Of a stretch of DNA of 64,000 nucleotides, positions 38,824 through 52,100 are shown piece by piece (position 1 is the first letter of the stretch; each line of letters starts with the position of its first letter). Origin of the DNA: Ulota crispa (lineage: Eukaryota; Streptophyta; Bryopsida; Orthotrichales; Orthotrichaceae); the NCBI GenBank assembly GCA_963920765.1, contig OY987243.1:18719419-18783418 (forward strand), written 5' to 3'. The position numbers were made by a program, and so were the translations under genes. Under the pieces are notes generated by a model, which saw only the letters and a program-made list of their open reading frames with translations, had not been told where the DNA came from and did not search any database.

Positions 38824-39856
38824 GAATGTATTCCTTTTTATCATAATAGAGTCTTGAACATAAAGTCATAGTCCTTTTTGAAACTCCTCCCACATACTCA
38901 ATTCTTCATCAAATTAAAAAGTGATTACATATTTGAAAAGCTTGTTAAGGGGGACAAAATGTATTAGAATTTGAAAGGTAGATTATTTTTATTTCATGCT
39001 TTTCATCCATGTTCAATGCAATTTTACACAAATGAGTATGCCATATTCATCAACCTTTATCAACATCATCAACATTTTTGTGCATTTTGACTGCCTTTTA
39101 AAACTTGAAATTGTCTCAACTTAAGGAAGCCTATTGTATATTGAGAATTGATTGAGACCATATTAGTAGTAAATTGTTAACAAAACTTGTAATGATTTTA
39201 AAAGCATTTAAAATATAACTAGACATTTTTTTTAAGTATATATTTTTCTATCACTTCTCCTAATGAAATTTTTGTTAAACTTTAAGATAATTTTCTCCTT
39301 TTTCTAAGCTTTTCAAACTTATGATTAGTTTTAGATTTGATAAGATATTGATTGCGTGAGAGAATTATACAAAAAGAACTACGACTTTCTGTCCAAGACT
39401 TTATCTTATCATTATTTTATGAACCAATGTTAACCAAATAGTCAAAGTAAGACTCTAACTTAAATCAAGTGAATGTTTATTAAGTTTTACACTATGTTCA
39501 ATTCAATCTTCTCATTTACGTCACAAGATTAAGTTATAATGAAATCCCATAATATTGAAATGGTTTAAAAGTAAGTGCTTATTTGACTTTAGAAAGTTGC
39601 AATCAACCTTGGTAGTATATTATTTTCTTTAATCTCCATAAACCCTTCAAAAGTTATATGGATTGATTGTCAATTATTAACTTTCTTATCTCTTATTTTA
39701 TACCCTCAATGTCTAAACTAAATAATAAGCTAAAGCTGTGATGGTACACTTTGTCTACAAGAATGGATTTACTTCATAAGATAAGTAGTACACTTACAAA
39801 AAACCGAATAGAAGGTACAACATGGAAATTGAAGATGGACTCAAGAGATATCTCAA

Positions 39857-40497
39857 TTAACTCCTCAACGCTCGAGGGGAGTTTATTTTGCCCCTTTGAA
39901 TTCTGTTCAAGGATATCAAAAGTTTTTTGAAGATTTTTTGTGTGATTATTATTATATCTAAATTGTTGTTGAAGTCTAGTTTCAGCATCAAGAGTCTGAT
40001 CCTGCACATGAATTAACATGATTTGTATATTCAAGATTTTGTGCAAGGGTGTCCATTGCAAATCTTCACTTTCTTGTGTTGAAGGCTCTTGGAAATGAGC
40101 CTCAAGTACACTAGAACTTGGAGAAAAAATTTGCATTAAAAATTCATTTAAAAAATTTGTAGAATAGATTTTGAGAAGCTGTAAATTGATGGGGGTTATG
40201 CATTTTTCACATTTTTTTGGTACCCTCAATTTTAGGTTTAAGATGCAAAAAGAGGATAGAAAGACTTCAAATCACTTTCACAATTTTAACACCCTCATGA
40301 TTAAACATTATTATCTTTCAATCCATAAGTGAAATAGTTGTGATTTCTTTTTGTATGCAATCTATAACATGTCTACTTTGAATTTGTATGGTTACATTTC
40401 AAAGAAAATTGATAAGATTGATCAAAATGCCAGCATTTTGTTCACTTTCAAGCAAATTCTGAGATACTCCAAAATTCCAGGGGCGTTGAGGGGTTAA
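39857..40497. mobile_element. TTAA-family element with a 151-codon minus-strand frame
   Basis: TTAA is at 39857-39860 and 40494-40497. The termini are CTCCTCAACGCTCGAGGGG and CCAGGGGCGTTGAGGGG. An open frame of 151 codons (40229 to 39774, minus) crosses its left end. Its product is not recognised and has no transposase motif. The element at 48203-48832 is a relative in which this frame is broken. Confidence 0.65.
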
Positions 40498-41066
40498 AGA
40501 CATATTCACATATGTTATCAAGTGAAGTGTTAAGGTTGGAGGCTCATGAATCGACCACCTAAACAAAAGAAGACATTCGTGGAAAAATGAGGCCAACCTA
40601 GCAGTCTGGAAATATTTTTGGTAGAAATATTTTTGGTAGAAAGTCAAAGAAGAAACATTTCTATGGCCATTTAAATTGAAAACTTCTAAGTTGGTATGAA
40701 GTAACTTGAGGAATTAATTACAATTAATCAAAGCAAAATGGACACAAATAGCTATTCTTGATCATAGGTTGCAGCACTCATGATTTAAAAGCAACTTGTA
40801 AATAGAGCACATGAGTGTAGAAAGCAATCAATACAAAGGTAAGGATGCTCAAATAAGTCCTTTAAAGCATGCAAGTAATGTCAAACATGGGCTTGGATGC
40901 ATTACTTGTTAAAGCACCCATTCCATATTCTAATACTCAAACTATGATTGAAAACAAGTTTTTATTTATTTTAATGTGAATTATAATTATCTATATTTTA
41001 CTCAAAGACAATTCACAATACAACTATGACTAGCAAGCACACTAAGCAATAGTCCTTATTAGTTTA

Positions 41067-41987
41067 TTAACCCCTAAAATTCTTTCATGTTTAGAGGCCC
41101 AAAACTGCTTCAAAATACTAGTCCCCACAACAAGGTCAAAATCTTCATTGAAACTTAACATTTTAACAAATCCAACCGTAGGATCCTTTGGTTGACTTGC
41201 ACAAGTACACTGTCCCAAAACTTCAAAATGAATATCCCCACCAATTGCAAGATCAATGTGCCTAAACTTCAAAATGTAGGCTTTTCTAGTCCTTCCAGAA
41301 GGTGAAATTTTGCTTTTCAAACTTTTTAGAGAAAAACCCGTATGTTGTACTTCTTGTGCAATTTTTGCAATATGTTGGAAAAGGGGTTGAAAGCATATAT
41401 ATAAAAATTAGACCAAAAAAATTTGGGATTCATTTTTACAAAAATTGTAAAGTGAAAGGTATTGATGAATGAAAGATATAACTAATATGCTAATAAGTTT
41501 TGGAAGAATTTGGAAATTGTTAATCCCAATGGTGAGAATGCTCTAACAAACAATTAATAACTTTAAATTTCATTTTCATTTGAAAATTTTCAAAATTGAG
41601 AGTAAAAGATAACTTTATATGTTTTTTCTACCCTCTTCCTACCTTCATTGCTCGCAAAATAAAATTCCTTTTAACTCTTACCTCATTATTTGGAATTGAG
41701 CAATTCAACTTTTTTTGAGTAGGTATCAATCTATAAAATTCTATAACAAATAAAAATAAAAAGTTAGAATATATTTTTTGCTGCCTGGTTTGACATTGAA
41801 ATTCAAGAAACCTTATAACTTTTGCATTACTTATCGGAATGACATGAAATAAAGCTTCACGTGTAGATTATGATGAGTAGCATCCATCCTAAAAATTTCA
41901 TGAAAAAATTCCAAATTATGAAATCAATAGAGCCTGCTCGAGTTCTCATAAAGCCCAAAGTGGGCTCCTTGGGCCTTTAGGGGTTAA
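41067..41987. mobile_element. piggyBac-like element, recent twin of 17414-18334 (inverted)
   Basis: TTAA is at 41067-41070 and 41984-41987. The element is the reverse complement of 17414-18334, with the same 921-bp length and only a sprinkling of substitutions. Its termini read CCCCTAAAATT and GGGCCTTTAGGGG on the plus strand. The flanks are unrelated to those of its twin, so this is transposition and not segmental duplication. Confidence 0.85.
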
Positions 41988-43084
41988 ATCCCTAAAACTA
42001 CCCATGTACAAGGGCAGTTATTCACCATAAAAATGTGATCCAATTTTAAAACTCTCTACACTATATTTGTCACTTTTATAGGAGCGGTTCTAAATGACTA
42101 GTTGGAATTTGAGCCTCCTACTTTTGCAAAGGATTCCAAAGATCAGCTTGAATTATTCCAAAGACCTTTGAATTTAGTATAAGAAATACCTTATATTTTC
42201 AATAAATATTAAGAACATTATCAATGTGTAGTGTACACTGCAAATGGGACTCAAAAGTAGCTAGTCCTGCGTTGCTCCTAGCCCCTTAAGTATGTAGTTT
42301 TTTTCACCGGCCGAAACCTCCTAATGTTGATGCAACTCCTGTCACAGATTCAAGCACAGTAGTAGAAGAATGTAAGTACTTGCAAGTTGTTGTTGGGAAA
42401 TTACAAGTTATTGCAAGCTATTGTAAGTCATCACAAGCAACCTGTCACTCCGTCAGCAAAAGCAGTGCACACTCGAAAAACGAGCTGGAGCACGGGAAAA
42501 CAAGACAATAAGGGGGGTTCAGATATCTCAAAAAAAATGGTGAACAAGTGGTCGTGAACGAGTTTTTGTTCACAGGTGAACATGAAGTCACCAAAGTGAA
42601 CCATCCATGAGGACCTCCAAAAGGTCCTCATGGGTGGTTCACGCATGAATGACGTGAAGGTGTGAAGCCTCTCCCTCTCACTCCTGTTCTTGTCTCCGCT
42701 CCCACACTTGTCCTTGTCACTCCCCCGCCTCTCCCTCTTGCTCCTATTCCTATCGCCGTTCTTGCTCCAGTTCTTGTTGGTTGCTCCCCGCCTCTAGCTC
42801 TCGCTCTCACTTCCAACCTCTTGCTCTCGCTTCCAACCTCTCACTCTCGCTTCCAACCTCTCACTCTCGCTCTACACTAACAGGTTACAAGCACTGAAAG
42901 GTTCAAGCTTACGGGACTTGAATTAGAAGTGGCGATGGTGGAGCTCAAGGGATCCGAATTAGCTTACAAGATTAATGATTTTGAACAAAATTGAAGGGGT
43001 GATTTGTAGTTCACTAAAATATGAATATTTAAATGGGTGAAGAAGAGGACATGAATGGTGCCTTCACTAAGTTGTTCACCAATT
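41988..43084. other. Gene-free stretch with hairpin and CT-rich minisatellite
   Basis: At 42597-42641 a 20-bp arm (TGAACCATCCATGAGGACCT) pairs with its near-complement around a 5-base loop. From 42662 to 42880 the plus strand is pyrimidine-rich (CTC/CTCTC/CTTGCTC). It ends in about four tandem 19-20 bp units like CTCTCGCTTCCAACCTCTCA (42806-42872). Frames on both strands here are by-products of the repeat. Confidence 0.6.
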
Positions 43085-43636
43085 TCATTCACGTGGACGA
43101 AATTGGTGATGAGTGGCACATTTGAAACCCCTATTCCTGCCAATTGAAATGTGTAAAATCAAGTGTTCTTGTGAAGAGTCTGGAGACATTCGAAGTGCGA
43201 ACAAACCCCCCCCCGCCGATAGATGTCCCCCAGTCAAAGCGGACAGTGGGGTGCTGCCGTGCTGGCATAGCAGGACTTGCCAGCTCACCCCAAATGAACG
43301 GTCCGCCCAGCCGGTGATAAAGTGACCAGAATCCTGGACCACCCGGTACCTCTAGGGCATGCGTGTTCCATTCTTCGTGGCGTGCCCGTCGTTTCTGCAG
43401 TCCGGCAGTGCCACGCTTGCCCCGTCCGTGTCCGAGTTCCACTCTCCGCCCCTGCCCTCTGGCGCTCCTCCTCTTTCCCGTCCCACCTCCCTCGCCCTCT
43501 TCCCGTCCACTACAGACTCGGATCTCCCAGCTCGAATCGTGCCTTTCGGCAGAACGATTCGAAGTGCGCGTTTTAAGAATTCTTTAGGGTCGGGGATTAG
43601 GTGGTCGAAGGTCGAAGGAGACAGCGTTTTTCTGCG
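43085..43636 (+). promoter_or_regulatory. GC-rich upstream and 5' UTR region of the Rab7 gene
   Basis: Composition changes sharply to GC-rich from about 43195. A C8 run (43207-43214) is followed by pyrimidine-rich sequence at 43430-43520, typical of a plant 5' UTR. Open frames on both strands here overlap each other and match nothing known. No TATA box was identified with confidence. Confidence 0.45.
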
Positions 43637-46111
43637 ATGTCGGCTCGAAAGAGGACCTTGTTGAAGGTCATCATCCTCGGTGACAGCGGGTATGATTCGA
43701 ACTTTTCATATCTGTCTGTTCTTTCAGGTGGATTGCAGTGTGGTTACGAGATCTTTATTTTTATGCGAAGTAGAAACTCCACGCGAGGAGAGGCGTTTGT
43801 GTTGTTTCCACGGCCCCGTGGCGATTTGCTTTAGGTTTTGTGCCTGTTGAGAAGTGCTTTGGCACATGGTTCCGTAGCTCGTATGAGAGATTACCCTTTC
43901 GAGATTTACTTGCGCTTCGTGATCGACACTGGCATCTGTTAGTTGAACGGCATATATGAATGTTGTTAGTTGTTCTCTGTTTTAGGGTTTCAAATTTGGC
44001 CATGGACAGTGTTTTGCAAAGCTATGTACTGGGTTTGTTGTATTGGTGCAATTCATATTGGCATTTAGGGTATGGTCCGCTTTTACACGAATTGCAATTA
44101 TCCTTGAACATGAATGAATTTGGTGAGGATAATTTCGTAGCTGAGTAGAGCTCGTTAACATAATTTTTGTCGAATTTCTGGCACTTGATGTTGTCGATGT
44201 GGCTAAAGCAGAGGTGGGGTGACGGCAGGGTTGGGAAGACGTCTTTGATGAATCAGTATGTTAACAAGAAATTCAGCAATCAATATAAGGCCACTATTGG
44301 AGCTGACTTTCTGACGAAAGAAGTGCAAGTTGAAGACAGACTTGTTACTATGCAGGTGAGTTATGGGATTTTACATGTATTTTTCAGACATTGGCATGTT
44401 GTAGCAAGTACCGTAGTTCAGCACTGAGTGGCCACTTTTGTGTGTAAGGGTTTGGGTAAGTTTGATGCTGCATGAGTCATTCCTCTCAGACTCGGTCATA
44501 CACTGAAAGGCTTTATTTCCGAGCAGATTTGGGATACAGCTGGGCAGGAACGATTCCAAAGCCTGGGGGTTGCTTTTTACCGAGGTGCAGATTGTTGTGT
44601 TCTTGTGTATGACGTCAATGTCATGAAGTCCTTTGACAACCTCGACAATTGGAGGGAGGAGTTTCTTATACAGGCAAGTTCTTTTCTGTGGTTCATACGT
44701 CGTTATGGCTCTTGCTCATAATTTTATTGCTTTCAGTGTGTGTGAGGTACTGTGGGAAGCACTAAAGCCTTAGCAAGTATGTGATATGGTGTATTTCCAA
44801 AATGTTTGTTGTGGTTTGAAAGGGCTTGTAATATTCTTGTTTTTTTCTCATCTTTGACATTGGCCTTAATTATTTTCAGGCAAGCCCATCCGATCCAGAG
44901 AACTTCCCATTTGTGGTCCTTGGCAACAAAGTGGACGTGGATGGCGGGAACAGTCGCGTGGTGAGCTTCTCTTGTTTACTTTTTGATAATTTCGACCTTC
45001 AAAGTCAAGCATGAAGTGTCAATTAGCTCGTAATTCTTTCGGTTATAGCGTTAATGTTCATATCGATGGGTTTTGTAGCTAGCAGAGTTTCCATCTCATT
45101 TGCTGTTGCTAACGGGGCTTTGTACCATTACTCTGTTGTTTTTCATTGCGTAGGTCTCCGAGAAGAAGGCCAAGGCGTGGTGTGCGGCAAAAGGTGGCAT
45201 TCCTTACTTCGAAACATCTGCGAAAGAAGATTTCAATGTTGATGCGGCATTCCAATGCATTGCTAAAAATGCGTTGAAGAATGAAACCGAGGAAGAAATG
45301 TGAGTTATTGTGACTACCCCTGCAAACCCTTGGTGCTCAAACTTAAATAGAGAATCCACTTTGGAAAGTAACATTTTAGTAACTTTCAAGACATATTTTA
45401 CCTTACCTCGTGATTAGGGTTAGCAGCATCAATTAAATTCTGATCGAAAGTTTTGAGAAATTTCTTTGGATACATTTGAAATTCCCGGAATATTACAAAT
45501 TCAATTCGCTATATAACAAGGAAATTCATGAAAATCTCAATTATCAATGAACAGAATTTACGCTCTGAGTTAAAACATTTAAACTCTGCTTTGGAGCTTT
45601 TTAGGCCCCTGATAGGACAAAATATTGAATATCTAAAATGGTCAAACCCTAAAATAAATAAAAAAGTTCCTAGACTAAGTTTTCATTTACCACCGGACTG
45701 CCAGATTGATTTCGATCTGATTGGTATGGTGGAGGGAGGGGCCAGACTGCCATCAGTCTGGCTGTTGGATTGATATGAATGTGACAGTCTACCTAGATAC
45801 ATGGAACAAATCCTAGCCCACCCAATTTCCAAAATTTAACTAAGTGTCGATCCTGACCTGAGGGCATGCTGTTGCTAACGAGATGATTGTTTTTTATTCG
45901 CTATCTCTCCTTGACTCATTTTTACTCTTGTTGATATGTAAGCGGCACCTTTTTCCAGAGGGTTGCTGATGTGTATTATCACAAGTTGGGAAGACCTTAA
46001 ATGTGTAGTCTGATATGAAGGTAATGTTTGTCAAATGGTTGCAGTTACCTCCCGGACACAATCGACGTAAACGCCAGCAGGCAACCGAAAACATCGGGGT
46101 GTGACTGTTAA
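43637..46111 (+). CDS. RAB7: Rab7/RABG3-type small GTPase, six coding exons
   Basis: This is a Rab7-class GTPase that acts at late endosomes and the vacuole in membrane fusion. Exons: 43637-43689, 44229-44355, 44527-44673, 44880-44960, 45154-45299 and 46045-46111. The joined frame is 206 residues, the usual plant length. Visible motifs are P-loop GDSGVGKT (15-22), switch I around T40 (YKATIGADF), DTAGQE (63-68), NKVD (125-128) and SAK (158-160). The C-terminal CDC ends in the CXC form used for double geranylgeranylation. Ends of exons are supported by family alignment: for instance GG|G of Gly18 is split across intron 1, and ATT of the YLPDTIDV region across intron 5. Intron 3 is GC-AG (CAG|GCAAGT). 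Other introns are GT-AG. Residues are near-identical to plant RABG3 proteins, so function can be assigned with confidence. Confidence 0.95.
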
Positions 46112-49100
46112 GGGTGCTGAGGTCAGTGCAACGGTGCATGCCAGGTGTCTGCCAGTAAGCCAGATAAGGGCTTTTGATTTACGGAACATCTCTGTTGGAG
46201 ATCTATGCCGTGAAGATAATTAGCATTAAGCTATCTTAAATGGCATTGGGTAGTCTACTAGATATTTGTATATGCCATGTGGGCGTCGGAGCTCATTGGC
46301 AGTAGTCGATCGGCTGTGCAGATTGTTGTTTAGAGGCTTTTTGTGTTGGTGTCATGTGAAAAGTGGCTATTTATATGTGGTCCTATTCCTCTGTTACTTG
46401 GCTAGTGTTTTTGCAAAATGACACGTCTTGGTAGGAACAGAGTGGCAAGGCAGTTCTCAGTCCAGGGGTCAAGAATGTGAGGTTGTGGAGTGTCTTTCAT
46501 GGCGCATGATCTGAAGCCTGCCCCTCGTTCTCTGTAATGTACCAAAAGTCAACAGACAAGAGGTCCAAACTTGTAGGAGACCATGTGCAATAAGGAAAAT
46601 TGCGATTTTGGGTTGTCTCGATGAATAATTATGTTGATGTGGCTCAAAGACTCTGCACTTCAATTCTAATTTGGTGTGCCACTGCCAGATGGAGTTTTGC
46701 TTACCTCCTGGCACTTCTTGAAAGTATTTACGCAGTTTATGCTTTTGATCACGCTCGGTGCTTCAAGTCTTCCAGTTTTCTTGCATGTCCGCACACAAGG
46801 CAGGAAAACTAATAATCGAGCGTGTACGTTCCAGTCCTCTAATTACTGCTAAAATCATAGTCACTGAGATAGGAGTAGGTTTCTGAGTTGATGTTCAGAA
46901 TAAGATTGTAGTATTCTAGGTAACGATCATTATCAGCGCTCGAGGAGTCTCTTAGGCCTTCCGGCATTTATCATTCATTCCCTTAAGCGCCCCAGCGACG
47001 GGATCCTGTGCTGGGATCCTGTAGCTGGGATCCCAGCTTGATCTCACTTTTTCTCTCAATTTGTACGGTGAAAACAATCGTGGCTAGTCCCCATCAGCAG
47101 TGGTCCCCATCAGCAGAGAAGGTAGTCTTTTTTCAAATCCTACGGTCACTTTTTCTTGATGTAAATTTCCAAAATTTGGTGGCCATTAAATCCTCTATTT
47201 TCTCCTAAACCCTAAAACAACTCCGGGCGCTCAGGGGTTAAAGGGGATTCACAATGTCTAAAGTCACATTGAAATCTGAGAATCTAATTGGTGTAGAGCC
47301 AAAAGTTGAGACTTTGTGCTTCACACTACGTCTCAAGTCCCACATTATAGTTGCCTACACGGCAACATTTTCTGAAAATTTTGGCGCCAAAGAAGGTGGA
47401 ATTTCATTCCAAGTTTGAGTCAATTATTTTGCTAGACCCAACTTTCAGCCCAAATCCTACCAATATTTTTGCATGAATTATTCATGGCTTTCTTTAGCAA
47501 TCATTGTTGCCTTCAATAACCTAATGAAGTTGGGAATGGGCGTTGTGATGAGACTTGCAAAGATGGGACATGGGACGTAGTGTGCATTGCCCCTTACATT
47601 CAACCCGGTTTTCAAGTATTGTACTTTGGAAAAACTATTAATTTTTAACTATCCCACAAATATCTAAGCCCATATTTTTTGAAAAATCATTGAAAACTAC
47701 CATTTTTGGTCACTTGATCCCAAGAACAACATTTTTCATTTTTCTACATATCTAGCCATAGGATCTTGCATCAAATATATGCAAGAAGCCATGGTGAAAC
47801 TTTCATGAAGTTTGTTTGTATGGATTGAGAGATTTGAACATTAAGTTAGTACAAAAAAGTTTTTTTGACCTCTACCCAAAAAATTTAAGACCCTTAGATT
47901 GCATATTGTGAATAATTTTTGCACTATGGATGTGGAAGAGATTTGTACAACATGCTCCAAATCATGTTGGACATATCTTCACAAGTTTTCATGGCCATTG
48001 GAAATTTCCAAAATATATAGGACATGTGCAATTACAAAATTTGCAATTAGAGACACTTGAATGTATTTTGATACACCAAAACTTGAATCTACTTCTTCAT
48101 GGAGCAAATGCCCACTTTTTATTATTTCAAACAGTGTGAAGTTATTAATTCAACCTCTCAAATTCCAACACCTCACTTTTCAAACTCCTGATTTCCATTG
48201 TCTTAACCCCAAATGCCCAAGGCACCACATTTTGGTGCCGACAGTTCAATAAAACCTAACTAAGTTTCTATTTTTAGTATTTAGTATTTTTGAATTATTC
48301 TTTTTGAAATCTAATTTTAGCATCAAAAACCCTATTTTATAAATTTTCTATTCAAGATTTTGTGCAAGGGTGCCCATTGCAATCTTGACTTTTTTAGTGT
48401 TGAGAGCTCATGAAAATGAGCCTCAAATACACTAGATCTTGGAAAAAAATTCACACTAGAAATTCATTTTAAAAAATTGTAAAAGAGATTTTTAAAAACC
48501 ATAAATGGGTTGGGGTTCTTTATGTTATATCCTTTAATCTAGCATTTTTTTGGTGACCAACATTTTGGATTTGACATGTGAAAAAAAGATTAAAAGACTT
48601 GAAGTCATTTTGGTAATTTTAACACCCTCTTGATCAAACATTATAATCTTTCAATCCATATAAGATATTGTTGTGTTTTCTTTTCTTATATGATGTTTAA
48701 CATATCTAGTCTGAATTTGTATAGTTACAATTTGAAAAAAATTAATACAACTTATCAAAATGTTAACTTTTTATTTTGTTTAGGGCAAATTCCTAGAAGC
48801 CTCAAGAAAGGCCTTGGGCATTTAGGGATTAAAATTCTGAAGGCTTTAGCAGAAATTGAGACTTAATGGTAACGACCCATTAGCGGTGTCAAACCTTGGA
48901 GTTTTCACCTAATAACTTTGGATGCGTTCACCGCGATAACTTTCACAAGTTATCAAATCAGATAAATTCTATCAAGCATTTCGGGAGGTGTCCCGTATCC
49001 CATAACTCAAACAAGTTACGACCCCTTTTGACAAAGGTTATCAGAAAATCCGATATGGGTCCTCCCCTTCCAACAAGAACTACTCGGCATGCTTGCATGT

Positions 49101-52100
49101 GGGTTGAGCAAAATGATGGGATAAGGGAAAGAGAAGGAGTTATGCAAGAGAAGCAACCGTAATTATCAAGTGCTTTGTGAAGCTTTGTAAGGGGTGGCAA
49201 CTCTGTAGACTGTTCTAGCAACCACCTAACAACTCTAGGTGAATCTAGGATAAAGTTTGACACCCTCTATTAGACTGGTTTGGTGACCCATTGCAACACA
49301 AAAGCCAATGACCTTCGGAGCAAGGCTTTAACTGGAAATGCACTTGCAGCGCTCTTGATGTTCTCGAGCAGTATTTTCAGTTGCAACATCTGAAGGTAGC
49401 TGCATAAACCTGGTTTTGTTACGGTAGAAAGAGACAGCACACCTGAGCAGGGAAAGAGTAGGCAAGGAGACATACTGTCCGTCACACTCAACATCTGTAA
49501 CCGACGGCACAATCGAAACTGAGAAGTTCCTAACAGAAAATAATAGAGAAAGTTTAGCAGAAAAAGGGCTTAAGCGAAAATTTGAGGTCACATATGTATA
49601 AACAACGCACAATCTAATAGTGCAGAAGGCCTACTTTACTTCACAAACAATTAAGACCACTCTTTGCTTTAGTTAAAACCGTGCCTAAACTGGTTCAGCT
49701 TTCTTCCTCCATTAGGAGTTGATGCTAATATACCTGGTATCTAACAAGAGTATTTTAACTGCCCTGACTACGCAGGACATTTCAGTCGCTTGACCTCGAA
49801 ACAAATCAGGGCGGACGCTTCTTCTTCTTCGTCGTCCACCAGTTTGTCCACTTGAACCTCCCTTTTAGGATTAACCCATTTGAGAACCGTGTCTTCACAC
49901 CATGGCCATTCGTTCCGCTCGCATCACATCATTGTTTACTTGAGAAGCAGGGTACCGCTGATGATTATTAGCTGCAAAGCCCGAGTTACGGAGAGAAGGA
50001 ACTCGAGGCTGCCATAGCTTCCAAAGCCTGTCATGGCTCGCAGTCACAAGGAAGTCTGCTGTGGGTGACCAAGCCACATCGAATACGTGATCCGAGTGTG
50101 AGCTGCAATGGAGAATGCACACGTCAGACTGTAAGTCACTGCTCAGAGAATATCAGAAAAGTATTTTTTTGTAAATGAAACTAATGTGCCAATACCTCTG
50201 TAATGTAAACAGTGTCTGTTATAGATATATAAAATAGACACAAAATGCGGTGGTTTCGCTTTGGATGATGTATATACCTGAGAACCTGAGCACAATCCCA
50301 AGTTGTGGTGTCAAAAAGTCGGACTGTGGTATCTCCTGACGTCGTAGCCAGAAGCTTGCCGTACGGGGAAAACACAACGCGTTTCACTTCGCCAGAATGT
50401 GCCTGCAGGACAACAATTGGATGGCCCATGCGCAAGTCCCAAACCCGGCAAGTTTTGTCATCACTCCCTGTTGCTAAATACGTCCCTGAATCGTCAATAT
50501 CTACACCTATAACATCCTCTAAGTGACCCCTTAGAGTTTGCACGTCTTCGGCTGACCGAGGATCCCAGAGCTTCGCAGTGAAGTCAAAGGATGCAGTTGC
50601 CACTAAATGGCCACCACTGGGCTGGAAGCAGACACCATACACGCCGTGCCGATGACCCTGAATGAACAGATAACAACCGACCAGTAAGGATGGTTAGTGC
50701 AGGAAAACAGGCAGCTAAAAGTGCGAGGTACTTAGACTGAGCAGTATTGCTCTGCCTAAACTTTGAAACGCAAATTCTTTTCTTATACCTACATGGATAA
50801 TCTACCCTGTACTTGCAGATATTAAGGACGACAAGAATGTCAGGAGATAGTCAATTCTATGTGCATGTGGTGCTAAAGGACTCCACAAAAACTGCTATAA
50901 AGAGCCACAAAACAGTTCTTGATCAACTCAATGTGATTCAATTAGGATAAAACATGACTCCATGATACACATTCTAAAACTTCAGTACACTAAAACTCTT
51001 TACCTTCAAAGTTGTGACAGAGATCCCCTTTTCAGCGTCCCAAATCATGCTCGTCGCATCATCTGACGCCGTTGCCAGCAGATGTGTTCCAGGCTTAAAT
51101 GACAATCCATTAACCTGGATATCGACAGCCAATTGAAAAGTTATACATTGGTACCCCCTTAACAAAAGAAACGTATTTATTACATAGATTTAGATATCTC
51201 ACGCAAACAGGTTGCATAAACTAAAGAGAATGACACAGGTGTATGGTTGAGAAAAGAACCTCATCTGTATGGCCTTCCAGAACGCGAAGGCATTCTCCAG
51301 TATCCGTATTCCAAAGGCGGCAAGTCTGATCAGAGCTCACAGTTCCCACCAGGTCTCGCTTTGCTGGGGAGAATTTCACAGCGTAGAGACCCAACAGATG
51401 GCCGGCAAGCACGGCCACCTCCTCTTCCAAATGAACGTCATAGACACGACATAAATGGTCCCATGAAGCAGTAGCCACGAGGTTCCCCGACGGATTCACA
51501 GCAATTCCATGCACAGGACCCGAATGCCTCGTGAACGTGTGGGCAAGCTCCCATTTGGAAGCACTCAGTCGCTCCTCCACTTTGGCTGGAGCTCTTGACA
51601 CGCCTCTGATGTTGTACCCTGTATCAGCGCTGATACCATAGCCCATGTCCGAGATACTAAGGTTGGACAGATAGTTCCCCATGGCGTTCATCTCACTCTC
51701 CCTGTCTAATCCTTGGAGCCGAGACTCGGAATAATAACCGCTTTCCCGAGTATCACAATCCACGTCCCAACGAGAATTCGCGGCACTTCCTCCTCGTGGT
51801 CGAAATCCTATCATGGCTTGTTTCATCACTGCGTTCTCGTCCGATAAGTGCTGCACTCGAGATGATAGCTCCTGCTTGGCTTTCTCTAGCGACGCTACTT
51901 GAACCCTAAGCCTTGCCCGCTCCACCATCACCTGTTGCCACCTCTCCGCAACTTTTCCCAGAACGTACTTCACCTGCATTCAGGAGCAAAAGAATAAATG
52001 TGCATAAGAACCAAAGATATACCACGTCTCCAACTTCACCTTCCTCCCAAAAGACCAAGGATCCATGATTTCTGAAACAGTTGGGCACAATGTGAAAAAC